Origin: Pseudomonas sichuanensis
GTDB lineage: Bacteria; Pseudomonadota; Gammaproteobacteria; Pseudomonadales; Pseudomonadaceae
Reading direction: 5' to 3'
Assembly (NCBI RefSeq): GCF_003231305.1
Contig: NZ_QKVM01000016.1
Span: 42,817 to 106,816 of the forward strand
DNA length: 64,000 bases
Below the pieces are notes generated by a model. The model was not told the origin of the DNA and made no database searches. It was given only the letters and a program-made list of their open reading frames with translations. The first letter of the stretch is position 1, and the number at the start of each line of letters is the position of its first letter. Of the stretch, positions 31,958 to 41,001 are shown piece by piece. Made by a program: the position numbers and the translations under genes.

Positions 31958-33166
31958 TCAATCCTGGCTGGTGGCGCCAATGCGGTGCAGCGACAGGTCG
32001 GCGCCCTGGAACTCCTGTTCGTGGCTCAGGCGCAGGCCGTGTACCGCCTTGATCAGGCCGTATACGGCAAAACCGCCGACCAGTGCTACCAGCACACCGG
32101 CGAAGCTGCCAAGCAACTGGCTGACCAGGCTCACGCCACCCAGGCCACCCAGCGCCGCCTGGCCGAACACGCCACAGGCGATGCCGCCCCACACCCCACA
32201 CACACCGTGCAGCGGCCAGACACCGAGCACATCGTCGATCTTCCAACGGTTCTGCGCCGCGGTGAAGCACCAGACGAACAGGCCACCTGCGACGAGGCCG
32301 GTGGCCAGCGCGCCGATCGGGTGCATCAGGTCGGAACCGGCGCAGACCGCCACCAACCCTGCCAGCGGGCCGTTATGCAGGAAGCCGGGGTCGTTGCGCC
32401 CAGCCACCAGCGCCGACACGGTGCCGCCGACCATGGCCATCAGCGAGTTGATCGCCACCAGGCCGCTCACCCCTTGCAGGGTCTGTGCGCTCATCACGTT
32501 GAAGCCGAACCAGCCGATGATCAGGATCCACGAGCCCAGCGCCAGGAACGGAATGCTCGACGGCGCGAACGCCACCAGCCGGCCATCGCGATAACGGCCA
32601 CGGCGCGCCCCCAGCAGGATCACCGCCGCCAGCGCCAGCCAGCCGCCCATGGCATGCACCACCACGGAGCCGGCAAAGTCATGGAAGGGTGCACCGAAGC
32701 GGGCCTGCAGCCAGGCCTGCCAGCCGAAGTTGCCATTCCACACCACACCTTCGAAGAAGGGGTAGATGAACGCCACGATCAGCGCCGTGGCGCACAGTTG
32801 CGGGACGAACCGCGCACGCTCGGCGATGCCGCCGGAGATGATCGCCGGGATTGCCGCAGCGAATGTCAGCAGGAAGAAGCACTTGACCAGCGCATAGCCA
32901 TGATCGTTGGCCAGCACTGCCGCGGGCTGGAAAAAGGTCACGCCGTAGGCGATCCAGTAGCCGATGAAGAAGTACGCCAGCGCCGAGATGGCGAAGTCGC
33001 TGAGGATCTTCGACAGGGCGTTGACCTGGTTCTTGTGGCGCACGGTACCGACTTCGAGAAAAGCGAAGCCGGCGTGCATGGCCAGCACCAGGATGGCGCC
33101 CATGAGGATGAACAGGGTGTTGGAGCCATGGACCAGGGAGTCCATCGCGCTGTGCATGTTTTCCAT
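31958..33166 (-). CDS. amtB: Ammonium transporter, Amt family
   Basis: The 402-residue protein has eleven predicted membrane helices with no signal peptide. Conserved segments include MGAILVLAMHAGFAFLEVGTV at the start and DFAGSVVVHAMGG, whose His is one of the channel pair. WPLHGVCGVWGG holds the second channel His. It conducts ammonium into the cell under nitrogen limitation. No glnK lies beside it, unlike the usual glnK-amtB operon, suggesting a second Amt paralogue. The start MENMHSAM is chosen from homology of the first helix; it lacks a clear ribosome site. Confidence 0.9.
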   Translation of the reverse strand: MENMHSAMDSLVHGSNTLFILMGAILVLAMHAGFAFLEVGTVRHKNQVNALSKILSDFAISALAYFFIGYWIAYGVTFFQPAAVLANDHGYALVKCFFLLTFAAAIPAIISGGIAERARFVPQLCATALIVAFIYPFFEGVVWNGNFGWQAWLQARFGAPFHDFAGSVVVHAMGGWLALAAVILLGARRGRYRDGRLVAFAPSSIPFLALGSWILIIGWFGFNVMSAQTLQGVSGLVAINSLMAMVGGTVSALVAGRNDPGFLHNGPLAGLVAVCAGSDLMHPIGALATGLVAGGLFVWCFTAAQNRWKIDDVLGVWPLHGVCGVWGGIACGVFGQAALGGLGGVSLVSQLLGSFAGVLVALVGGFAVYGLIKAVHGLRLSHEQEFQGADLSLHRIGATSQD

Positions 33167-33469
33167 GTAGAGGCAGGCCTGCAAAAAAAGGCACCAGGAC
33201 AGTTCAAGAACCGGCATCCCTGCACCGAATCGGTGCCAGGCGCCTGCCCCGCTTCTGTGAGTGGGTGAACGCCTGCGTGGTTTTTTCTTGGGTTTGTCGT
33301 GGATTGGGTTAAGGTTTAGCGTCATCCGCAGGGCGGGTGCACGGTTACGGCGCGCACGCTTGTGAGCACGCCTCGTACATAAGCAAGCGCTGTACCAGCA
33401 CATCGTGCTGAACCTTCGGCGCCCGCCATCACTCGAAATAGCCACACACATCCACAGGGAGAGGCCCAT
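33167..33469. other. Divergent control region between amtB and the YqjD-like gene
   Basis: No gene is supported in these 303 bases. A palindrome CAGCAC-AT-CGTGCTG-like segment lies near 33390-33410. On the minus strand a TGG..TTTGC arrangement near amtB resembles a sigma-54 site, but its spacing is one base too long. Confidence 0.4.
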
Positions 33470-33781
33470 ATGGCCAGCAAATCGGCAAAGACTGCTCAAG
33501 ACATACTGATGGCTGACTTCCAGGCCTTGGTCCGCGACACCGAGAAACTGCTCGCCGACACCGCCAACCTGGCCGGCGACCAGGCCGACGAGCTGCGCGA
33601 ACAGATCCACGAGCGCCTGGCCCAGGCCCGCGAAACCCTGCAGCTCACCCAGGACTCGGTACGCCAGCGCGGCCAGGCGGCCCTGGGCAGCGCCGAGCAA
33701 TACGTGCAGGAGAACCCTTGGCAGGCCATCGGTATCGCGGCCGGCGTCGGCCTGCTGATCGGCCTGCTGGCCAAGCGCTGA
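33470..33781 (+). CDS. DUF883/YqjD-ElaB family membrane-anchored protein
   Basis: The 103-residue protein has a long hydrophilic coiled-coil region (about residues 15-80, rich in Gln, Ala, Glu and Arg). One C-terminal membrane helix follows (NPWQAIGIAAGVGLLIGLLA). E. coli YqjD and ElaB have the same layout and tether stationary-phase ribosomes to the inner membrane. AGGGAGAGG precedes the ATG. It starts a three-gene envelope operon with YqjE- and YqjK-like proteins. Confidence 0.9.
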   Translation: MASKSAKTAQDILMADFQALVRDTEKLLADTANLAGDQADELREQIHERLAQARETLQLTQDSVRQRGQAALGSAEQYVQENPWQAIGIAAGVGLLIGLLAKR

Positions 33782-33790
33782 GGAGCCGCC

Positions 33791-34165
33791 ATGGACAACG
33801 ACGCCATCGGCGCCGGTGCGTCCGGCAGGCGCCTGGGCGCCGCGATGCTGGGCCTGTTGCACAGCCACATCGAGCTGTTCGGCATCGAGCTGCAGGAGCA
33901 GAAGGGCCGCACCCTGCGCCTGCTGCTGTTCGCCGGCCTGGCGCTGGTGTTCGCCCTGCTGCTGCTCACCGCCCTGTCCGGGCTGGTACTGGTGCTGCTG
34001 TGGGACAGCTATCGACTGGCCGGGATCATCGGCCTGTGCCTGTTCTACGGCATCGCCGCGCTGTACTGCGGCCTGCGCCTGAAAGCGGCGGTGTTCGATG
34101 AGTCCTCGCCGTTCAGCGCCACGCTCGAAGAGCTGGCCAAGGACCGGGAGCGCCTGCTGCCATGA
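33791..34165 (+). CDS. YqjE-like phage-holin-family membrane protein (DUF1469)
   Basis: The 124-residue protein has an amphipathic N-terminus and two adjacent membrane helices (about residues 44-65 and 72-96, LLLFAGLALVFALLLLTAL then LAGIIGLCLFYGIAALYC). It ends in a charged tail ([12 protein letters not shown]). It starts 10 bases after the YqjD-like gene and overlaps the next gene by 4 bases (ATGA), so the three are translationally coupled. Function is unknown; stress-related envelope roles are proposed for the E. coli set. Confidence 0.87.
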   Translation: MDNDAIGAGASGRRLGAAMLGLLHSHIELFGIELQEQKGRTLRLLLFAGLALVFALLLLTALSGLVLVLLWDSYRLAGIIGLCLFYGIAALYCGLRLKAAVFDESSPFSATLEELAKDRERLLP

Positions 34166-34491
34166 ACCTGCCCGAAATGCCCGACACTCGAAACCCGCGT
34201 GAGCTGCGCAAGGCGCTGCTGCGCCTGCGCATGGAGATGCACCGCCAGCAGATCAGCCACGAAACCACCCAGCTGCTCGAACCGGCTCGCCGCCTGCGCG
34301 GCATGGGCAACGCGTTCGGCGAGGGCCTGGGGGTCAAGCACGGCTCGCTGTGGGGCCTGGGCGCTATCGTCGCGCTGGGTTTTCTCACTGGCAAAGGCGT
34401 GCGCAGCGGCAACATCAGCCGCCTGCTGCAACTGGGCACCAGCCTGGCACCGCTGATCCGCCTGTTCCTGAGCAGCGGTCGCCGCCCCTGA
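34162..34491 (+). CDS. YqjK-like small protein
   Basis: The 109-residue basic protein has an N-terminal Arg-rich helix ([21 protein letters not shown]) and a weakly hydrophobic Gly-rich centre ([18 protein letters not shown]). A further hydrophobic stretch ends the protein. It is the third gene of the YqjD-YqjE-YqjK type operon and overlaps its predecessor. The resemblance to E. coli YqjK is positional and compositional more than motif-based. Confidence 0.75.
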   Translation: MNLPEMPDTRNPRELRKALLRLRMEMHRQQISHETTQLLEPARRLRGMGNAFGEGLGVKHGSLWGLGAIVALGFLTGKGVRSGNISRLLQLGTSLAPLIRLFLSSGRRP

Positions 34492-34564
34492 ACGTCGTGC
34501 GCGCCCTTGCCAGGGCGCGCCAGACGCAGGAAGCTATGCCGATTCAACGACCGGAGATCGAGCC

Positions 34565-35896
34565 TTGGACTGGCACACCCTGCTGACCCGCGAACGCCTG
34601 GGCAAAGCCCTCTACAGCCCTGAAGAGCTCGGCCGCAGCCCCTTCCACAAGGACCACGACCGCATCATCTTTTCCGGCGCCTTCCGCCGCCTGGGGCGCA
34701 AGACCCAGGTACATCCGGTCACCAGCAACGATCATATCCACACCCGCCTCACCCATTCGCTGGAAGTCAGCTGCGTTGGCCGCTCACTGGGCATGCGCGT
34801 TGGCGAAACCCTGCGCGGCGCCCTGCCCGACTGGTGCGAGCCCAGCGACCTGGGGATGATCGTGCAGTCGGCCTGCCTGGCCCACGACATCGGCAACCCG
34901 CCCTTCGGCCACTCCGGCGAAGACGCCATTCGCCACTGGTTCCAGCAGGCCGCCGGGCGCGGCTGGCTGGACGACATGAGCGACGACCAACGCGCCGACT
35001 TCCTCAACTTCGAGGGCAACGCGCAAGGCTTTCGCGTGCTGACCCAGCTCGAATACCACCAGTTCGACGGTGGCACGCGCCTGACCTACGCAACGCTGGG
35101 CACCTACCTCAAGTACCCCTGGACTTCGCGCCATGCCGACGCCCAAGGCTACAAGAAGCACAAGTTCGGTTGCTACCAGAGCGAGCTGCCCCTGCTCGAG
35201 CAGATCGCCGGCAAGCTGGGCCTGCCGCAGCTCGAACACCAACGCTGGGCCCGGCACCCGCTGGTCTACCTGATGGAGGCCGCCGACGATATCTGCTACG
35301 CCCTGATCGACCTCGAAGACGGCCTGGAGATGGACCTGCTGCAGTACGCCGAAGTCGAAGCGCTGCTGCTCGACCTGGTCGGTGACGACCTGCCGGAAAC
35401 CTACCGTCAGCTCGGCCCCAACGAATCCCGCCGGCGCAAGCTGGCAATCCTGCGCGGCAAAGCCATCGAGCACCTGACCAACGCCGCCGCGCAAGCCTTC
35501 GTCGAACAGCAGAGCGCCCTGCTCGCCGGCCGCCTGCCCGGCGATCTGGTCGAGCACATGCATGGCCCGGCCCAGCGCTGCGTGCTGCAGGCCAAGGACA
35601 TGGCACGCAAGAAGATCTTCCAGGACAAGCGCAAGACCCTGCATGAAATCGGCGCCTACACCACTCTGGAAATCCTCCTCAATACCTTCTGCGGCGCGGC
35701 GCTGGAGCAACATGGCGGGCGTACGCCGTCGTTCAAGAGCCGCCGCGTGCTGGACCTGATCGGCAATAACGCGCCCAATCCACATGGCTCGCTGCATGGC
35801 GCCTTCCTGCGCATGATCGATTTCATCGCCGGCATGACCGACAGCTATGCCAGTGAAATGGCCTGCGAGATGACCGGGCGCACCAGCCCAACTTGA
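34565..35896 (+). CDS. dgt: Deoxyguanosinetriphosphate triphosphohydrolase
   Basis: The 443-residue HD-domain enzyme hydrolyses dGTP to deoxyguanosine and triphosphate. The metal-binding set is in [10 protein letters not shown] near residue 58 and [17 protein letters not shown] near 104, with a later [15 protein letters not shown]. The start is TTG at 34565 (MDWHTLL), since no ATG or GTG lies upstream in frame and CGGAG precedes it. The rare start codon could limit expression. It follows the envelope operon by 73 bases on the same strand. Confidence 0.93.
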   Translation: MDWHTLLTRERLGKALYSPEELGRSPFHKDHDRIIFSGAFRRLGRKTQVHPVTSNDHIHTRLTHSLEVSCVGRSLGMRVGETLRGALPDWCEPSDLGMIVQSACLAHDIGNPPFGHSGEDAIRHWFQQAAGRGWLDDMSDDQRADFLNFEGNAQGFRVLTQLEYHQFDGGTRLTYATLGTYLKYPWTSRHADAQGYKKHKFGCYQSELPLLEQIAGKLGLPQLEHQRWARHPLVYLMEAADDICYALIDLEDGLEMDLLQYAEVEALLLDLVGDDLPETYRQLGPNESRRRKLAILRGKAIEHLTNAAAQAFVEQQSALLAGRLPGDLVEHMHGPAQRCVLQAKDMARKKIFQDKRKTLHEIGAYTTLEILLNTFCGAALEQHGGRTPSFKSRRVLDLIGNNAPNPHGSLHGAFLRMIDFIAGMTDSYASEMACEMTGRTSPT

Positions 35897-36175
35897 GCCA
35901 GGGCGGTGACGGTAGCGTGGATATTACCTTCACCGCCAAACTTGTAAGACTCTTCCCACAAACACTATAAACATCAAACATTAATTCCCAAGACAGCCAA
36001 TTAAACCTTGCAAATCAATCAATCCGCCTAAAAGTCCACATTCTTCGTAGCACACACACGCTCTCGCCGTAAGGAATTTCCTATATACATAAATTAGCCT
36101 GAGCATCCCTGCCCGCCACCATTCAACTGAGCTAATGTGCCGACTGCTTTCGCCTCGCCGCATGGAATGTTGAAT
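35897..36175. other. AT-richer control region upstream of the BvgA-like gene
   Basis: These 279 bases are markedly richer in A and T than the flanking genes (for example CATCAAACATTAATTCCC near 35971). No gene is supported in it. It contains the BvgA-like site at 36070-36083 and should hold the promoter of the two-component operon. Confidence 0.6.
36070..36083 (+). promoter_or_regulatory. BvgA-like inverted heptad operator
   Basis: TAAGGAATTTCCTA consists of TTTCCTA, a perfect match to the published BvgA heptad (T/A)TTC(C/T)TA, and an inverted TTCCTTA matching 6 of 7. As I recall it, the primary BvgA site of the Bordetella fha promoter differs by one base. It lies 93 bases before the start of the BvgA-like gene and suggests autoregulation. 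Confidence 0.6.
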
Positions 36176-36796
36176 ATGCAAACAATCTTTATCGTCGACG
36201 ATCATCCCGTTATCCGCCTGGCTATCCGGATGTTGCTGGAGAACCAGGGTTACAACGTCTTGGGCGAATCTGACAATGGTGTCGATGCCATGCAGATGAT
36301 TCGCGAATACCGACCCGACCTGGTCATCCTCGACATCAGCATCCCCAAGCTCGACGGCCTTGAGATGCTGTCACGCTTCCAGTCCATGGCCATTCCGCTC
36401 AAAGTCCTGGTACTGACCGCACAATCACCCGCACTCTTCGCGATTCGCTGCATGCACTCTGGCGCCGCGGGCTACGTTTGCAAGCAAGAAGACCTGGGTG
36501 AACTGCTCAGCGCCATCAAGGCGGTATTGTCCGGCTACAACTACTTCCCCAGCCAGGCACTCAACGCTGCGCAAAAGAACTGCAACAAGGAACTGGAGTT
36601 GTTCCGCCAGGTCAATGACCGCGAACTGATGGTGCTGCAACTCTTCGCCCAGGGCCGTAGCAACAAGGAAATCGCCAAGGGCATGTTTCTCAGCAACAAG
36701 ACGGTCAGCACCTACAAGAAACGCCTTATGCACAAGTTGCAGGCCAGCACCTTGGTCGAGCTGATCGACGTCGCCAAACGCAACGCGCTGGTCTGA
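36176..36796 (+). CDS. BvgA/EvgA-type response regulator (LuxR class)
   Basis: The 206-residue regulator has a receiver with IVDDH at residues 6-10, D53 in VILDISIPKLDG, T81 and K103 in GYVCKQEDL. A C-terminal LuxR-type helix-turn-helix follows (VLQLFAQGRSNKEIAKGMFLS, KTVSTYKKRLMHKL). Length and pattern match BvgA/EvgA. The ATG at 36176 has GGAA 8 bases upstream; an ATG at 36167 would add three residues. It is 7 bases ahead of the BvgS-like gene, so the two form an operon. Neighbouring fimbrial or virulence genes are absent and targets are unknown. Confidence 0.92.
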   Translation: MQTIFIVDDHPVIRLAIRMLLENQGYNVLGESDNGVDAMQMIREYRPDLVILDISIPKLDGLEMLSRFQSMAIPLKVLVLTAQSPALFAIRCMHSGAAGYVCKQEDLGELLSAIKAVLSGYNYFPSQALNAAQKNCNKELELFRQVNDRELMVLQLFAQGRSNKEIAKGMFLSNKTVSTYKKRLMHKLQASTLVELIDVAKRNALV

Positions 36797-36803
36797 GGTC
36801 GTG

Positions 36804-39800
36804 ATGTGGAAGTACCTCGGTATATCGCTGCTTTGCCTGAGCCTGGGCGCCCCCATGCCGACTGTCTGCGCGAACATCGACGAAGGCAGGCGCTACGCCC
36901 TGCTCAGCCGCTCGGCACCGACGTCGATCCACCCCGCCCTGACCCTGGAGCAACGCAACTGGCTGGCCACCCGCCATGAACTGGTACTCGGCACTTCCGC
37001 ACCTGACTACCCGCCGTTCGACATCGCCAGTGGAGGGCGCGAGTACCAAGGCTTGACCGCCGACTACGCAGGCCTGATCGGCAATGCCCTGGGCCTGCCG
37101 GTGCGGGTGCAACGCTTTCCCAGCCGGCCAGCGGCAGTCGCGGCGCTCAAGAGCGGGCGCATTGATCTGCTCGGTAGTGCCAATGGCTATGAAGTCACCA
37201 CCCAGGGGCTGGCGCTGTCACGCCCCTACGCCATCGACCAACCGGTACTGGTAACCCGGGAGGACGAAACCCGCGCCCTGGACACCGGCCTGGACGGCAT
37301 GCGCCTGAGCATGCTCTATCACTACCTGCCGCCCGAAGAGATCCGTGCCAACTACCCCAAGGCCGAGCTGCTGACCTTCGAGTCCTCCACCCAGGCGCTC
37401 AACGCCGTGGCCTTCGAGCAGGCCGACGTGTTCATCGGCGACACGGTCTCCACCCACTACCTGATCAGTCAGGGGCACCTGCCGCGCCTGCGCATGGCCA
37501 ATTTCGGCAAGCATGAGGCCGTGGGCTTCAGCTTTGCCATGCGTGACGACGACCCGATGCTGCTGGCCCTGGTCAACGCCGCCCTCGACGCCCAGTCGAG
37601 CGCCACCCGCAACGATATCTTCAAGCGCTGGAGTGCCAGCAGCGGCAGCCTGTTGACTGATCGCAAGCTGCAGCTGTCGCCACGGGAAGAGAACTGGCTG
37701 CGCGAGCACCCAGTGATGCGGGTGGTGGTCAACGACACCGCAGCGCCGCTGACCTTCCTCGACGGCAATGGCCGGCTGCGCGGCATCGTCGCCGACCTGC
37801 TCGAACTCATCCGCCTGCGCACCGGCTTGCGCTTCGACATTGGTCGCGCCAGCGGCGATGGCGACATGATCGACCAGCTTGAGTCCGGTCGCACCGACAT
37901 CATCGCCACGCTCTCCACCGACACCCGCCCAGGCAACCCGCTGCAACTGAGCAGGCCCTACCTGCAAAGCGCCTACGTACTGGTCAGCCGCGACGGCAAT
38001 CACCAGCCTGCCAACCTGAAGCAGCTCAAGGGCAAGCGGGTTGCGGTACCCCGCGACAGCAGCGTGGCCGCACTGCTCAATGCCAAGTATCCATTGATTC
38101 ATCAGGTAGCCACCGACAGCACCTATTACTCCCTGGCCTTGCTGGGCAGCGGCGCGGTGGATGCCGCGATCGCCACACTGATCGACGCCAACCATATGCT
38201 GGCCAGCAACAACGGCCTGGTGATACGCACCACCGTCGGCACCGAGCCTGCGACCTTCTCGCTGGCCACCCTGCCCCAGGCCAGCGAACTGGCTTCGATC
38301 CTCGACAAGGCGCTGCTGAGCATCACTCCGGAGGAGCTGGGGGTGATCAACAGTCGCTGGCGGGATCACGGCGCGGCCGACGACGCCTATTGGCGCAATT
38401 ACCGCAGGGTGATCCTGCAGGTGGTCGCGGTCATCGGTGTGCTGCTGGTGCTGGCACTGGTGTGGAATGCCCGGCTGCGCCGCCAGATCAAACAGCGTCA
38501 ACGCGCCGAGCGGGCGCTCAACGACCAGCTGGAGTTCATGGGCGCCTTGCTCAATGGCACGCCACACCCCATGTACGTGCGTGACCGCGAAGGGCGCCTG
38601 CAAAGTTGCAACGACAGCTACCTGCAAGCGGTCGGCGCCAGCCTCGAGCAGGTCATCGGCAAGCGCCTGCAGGACACCCGCTTCAGCGACTGCGACTACA
38701 CCCGGCAGATCCAGGACGATTACCGACGCGTGATGGAGCAAGGCAAGCCCTTGATCCTCGATCGCCCTCTGCGGCTGAGGGAAAAGGACCTGACCATCTA
38801 CCACTGGATCCTCCCCTACCGCGATTCGCTGGGGGAAATGCAGGGCATCATCGGCGGCTGGATCGACATCAGCGAACGCCGCAACCTGGTCCAGGACCTG
38901 CGCCTGGCCAAGCAACAGGCCGATGACGCCAACCGCGCCAAGAGCACATTCCTCGCCACCATCAGCCACGAAATCCGCACCCCGATGAACGCCCTGATCG
39001 GCATGCTCGAACTCGCCTCACGGCGCGCCGAACAGGGCCAGCTGGACCGCCCGGCCCTGGAGATTGCCCATCACTCGGCCAGGGACCTGCTGGGGTTGAT
39101 CGGCGATATCCTCGACATCGCCCGGATCGAGTCGGGCCATTTGTCTCTGGCCCCCGAGCCGGTGGACCTGGCAACGTTGGTCGAGTCCGTCGGACGTGTA
39201 TTCGACGGGCTCGCCCGACACAAAGGCCTGGCGCTCGAAGTGGTGATCGCTGCCGAAGCGCGCTGCCATGCGCTGCTCGACCCGCTGCGGTTCAAACAGG
39301 TGCTGTCGAACCTGGTGAGCAACGCGATCAAGTTCACCGAACAGGGCCAGGTGAGCATCAGCGTCAAACTGTGCAGCAGTGGCGAGCCACTGACCCAGAC
39401 CCTCGACATGGAAGTCCGCGACACCGGCATCGGCATCCACGAGCAGGAACTCGAGCAGCTGTTCACCCCCTTCGTGCAGGCCAACCCCTACAGCGACGGC
39501 GCTCGGGCCGGCACCGGCCTCGGGCTGGTGATAAGCCGAAGCCTGTGCGCGATGATGGGCGGCGAACTGACCCTGCAGAGCCTGCATGGCGTAGGTACAC
39601 GGGTCAGGCTGCGCATGCCCTTGCAGTGCGTTGCCCCGGTCGAGTCGAGGCCCCAGGACGCGAGCGACATCGAACGCCCGGATGCACGATTGAGGATCCT
39701 GGTGATCGACGATCACCCGGCCAACCTGTTGCTGATAGCACAACAGTTGAACTACCTGGGCTTGCGCCAGGAGAGCGCCCGCGATGGTCGCGAAGGATTG

Positions 39801-40439
39801 CGCAAATGGCGCGAAGGCTGTTTCGACGTACTCATCGTCGACTGCAACATGCCGCAGATGAACGGCTACGAACTGGCCAGGACCGTGCGCACGGAGGAAC
39901 GCCTGCACGGCAGGCCACGCTGCACCCTGGTGGGCTATACCGCCAACGCCCAGCCCGAAGTGCGCCAGCAGTGCCTCGATGCAGGGATGGACGACTGCCT
40001 GCTCAAACCCATCGGCTTGCAGGTGCTCGGCCAGCGGCTGGCGGCCATTGCCCGCAACACCCGGCCGTGCAAGGAGGGCTGCGACGAGTGCGGTCATCGC
40101 TTCCACCTGCAGGGCCTGAGCGCCATTGTCGGCGACAGCGCCAGTGACCGCGACCGTATCCTCAGCACCTTGCACCTGAGCCTGCAGCAGGACCTGGGCA
40201 TCCTGATGACCATCGACCCGCAACAGGACGCCGATGCGCTTGTCGCGCAGGCGCACAAGATCCTCAGCGCGGCGCGAATGCTGGATGCCAGGTCATTGAT
40301 TCAGGCGTGTGAACTACTGGGGGAGCCTGGGTTGCCCCTGGCCGAGATGAAGCTGTACCGTCAGGCACTGGCACGGCACATGCGCCGTGTGGAGAAAGCC
40401 CTGGCCCGGCAATTGGACCGCCAGGCCGAGCCAAGGTGA
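36804..40439 (+). CDS. BvgS/EvgS-type unorthodox hybrid sensor kinase
   Basis: The 1211-residue protein carries a signal sequence (about 1-25) and two tandem periplasmic family 3 solute-binding (Venus flytrap) domains (about 50-270 and 295-520; ELVLGTSAPDYPPFD and VMRVVVNDTAAPLTFLD). A membrane helix is near 535-556. A PAS domain (about 572-690) and HisKA follow, with the histidine in TISHEIRTPMNALIG near 722. HATPase is near 830-940 and the receiver near 962-1082, with the aspartate in IVDCNMPQMNG near 1012. The C-terminal HPt has its histidine in AHKILSAARML near 1150. All four phosphorelay residues are intact. The Venus flytrap pair suggests sensing of a small ligand. Confidence 0.93.
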   Translation: MWKYLGISLLCLSLGAPMPTVCANIDEGRRYALLSRSAPTSIHPALTLEQRNWLATRHELVLGTSAPDYPPFDIASGGREYQGLTADYAGLIGNALGLPVRVQRFPSRPAAVAALKSGRIDLLGSANGYEVTTQGLALSRPYAIDQPVLVTREDETRALDTGLDGMRLSMLYHYLPPEEIRANYPKAELLTFESSTQALNAVAFEQADVFIGDTVSTHYLISQGHLPRLRMANFGKHEAVGFSFAMRDDDPMLLALVNAALDAQSSATRNDIFKRWSASSGSLLTDRKLQLSPREENWLREHPVMRVVVNDTAAPLTFLDGNGRLRGIVADLLELIRLRTGLRFDIGRASGDGDMIDQLESGRTDIIATLSTDTRPGNPLQLSRPYLQSAYVLVSRDGNHQPANLKQLKGKRVAVPRDSSVAALLNAKYPLIHQVATDSTYYSLALLGSGAVDAAIATLIDANHMLASNNGLVIRTTVGTEPATFSLATLPQASELASILDKALLSITPEELGVINSRWRDHGAADDAYWRNYRRVILQVVAVIGVLLVLALVWNARLRRQIKQRQRAERALNDQLEFMGALLNGTPHPMYVRDREGRLQSCNDSYLQAVGASLEQVIGKRLQDTRFSDCDYTRQIQDDYRRVMEQGKPLILDRPLRLREKDLTIYHWILPYRDSLGEMQGIIGGWIDISERRNLVQDLRLAKQQADDANRAKSTFLATISHEIRTPMNALIGMLELASRRAEQGQLDRPALEIAHHSARDLLGLIGDILDIARIESGHLSLAPEPVDLATLVESVGRVFDGLARHKGLALEVVIAAEARCHALLDPLRFKQVLSNLVSNAIKFTEQGQVSISVKLCSSGEPLTQTLDMEVRDTGIGIHEQELEQLFTPFVQANPYSDGARAGTGLGLVISRSLCAMMGGELTLQSLHGVGTRVRLRMPLQCVAPVESRPQDASDIERPDARLRILVIDDHPANLLLIAQQLNYLGLRQESARDGREGLRKWREGCFDVLIVDCNMPQMNGYELARTVRTEERLHGRPRCTLVGYTANAQPEVRQQCLDAGMDDCLLKPIGLQVLGQRLAAIARNTRPCKEGCDECGHRFHLQGLSAIVGDSASDRDRILSTLHLSLQQDLGILMTIDPQQDADALVAQAHKILSAARMLDARSLIQACELLGEPGLPLAEMKLYRQALARHMRRVEKALARQLDRQAEPR

Positions 40440-40466
40440 GGCGGCGCCCGCTCGGGCACCGCCGCC
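40440..40466. terminator. Hairpin between the BvgS-like gene and yggL
   Basis: GGCGGCGCCCG and GGGCACCGCCGCC pair around CTC with one bulge, between two convergent genes. It has no T tract. Confidence 0.45.
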
Positions 40467-40471
40467 ACGGA

Positions 40472-40816
40472 TCAGGAAGCCGGGTTGATCGGCTTTTCCG
40501 GGTACCAGGCGTCCAGCAGCGGGCTGACTTCGATGTTGGTCAGTTCGCTGCGGCCTTTGAGCCAGGCTTCGACAGCAGCGCGCTGCGCTTCTTCCACCGA
40601 GCCACGGGTGGCCTTGCAGACCAGGCCGAAGTCATCGCCACCGACATAGTCCAGGCCGTTGGCGTCCATGGCTTCAGTCAGGAAGGCGTCGAGGAAGGCA
40701 TCGATGGCTTCATCGGACAGGTCTTCCTTGAAACCCAGGTTCAGTTCGAAACCCAGCTCCTGGAATTCATCCACGCACAGTTTCTTGCGCAGGCGACGGG
40801 AACGGTTGGTAGCCAT
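40472..40816 (-). CDS. yggL: YggL family 50S ribosome-associated protein
   Basis: The 114-residue basic/acidic protein has the DUF469 signature RSRRLRKKLCVDEFQELGF at the N-terminus and DAFLTEAMDANGL then FGLVCKATRGSVEE. YggL from pseudomonads has been described as binding the large ribosomal subunit. It is cytoplasmic and monocistronic here, converging on the BvgS-like gene and divergent from dacB. Confidence 0.9.
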   Translation of the reverse strand: MATNRSRRLRKKLCVDEFQELGFELNLGFKEDLSDEAIDAFLDAFLTEAMDANGLDYVGGDDFGLVCKATRGSVEEAQRAAVEAWLKGRSELTNIEVSPLLDAWYPEKPINPAS

Positions 40817-41001
40817 GAAACAATCCTCTCAAGTATTAACGCGCGGCACTTTACCAGTTTCCGGCGAGCAGCGGCGCATTTGTGTCGAACGGGGCGCATA
40901 CGGCGTGCGCTTGGGGCATAATGCGCACTTGTTTTCGTGCTGGGGCCATCATTCTTACAGCCCCATGTTCTTTTTCCCTCGCCTGCAGGGTTCATCTATC
41001 C

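Noticed and set aside
33167..33200. Possible sigma-54 promoter upstream of amtB
   Set aside because: On the minus strand TGGTGCC and TTTGC are visible, but the distance between the GG and GC elements is 11 rather than 10 bases. Sigma-54 promoters tolerate this poorly.
33167..33868. N-terminal extension of the Amt protein to 636 residues
   Set aside because: The extension runs antisense through the YqjD-like gene and lacks homology; Amt proteins are about 400-430 residues.
33791..34165. Phage holin from a prophage remnant
   Set aside because: The holin-family name comes from fold only. The protein sits in a YqjD-YqjE-YqjK type cellular operon with no phage genes near.
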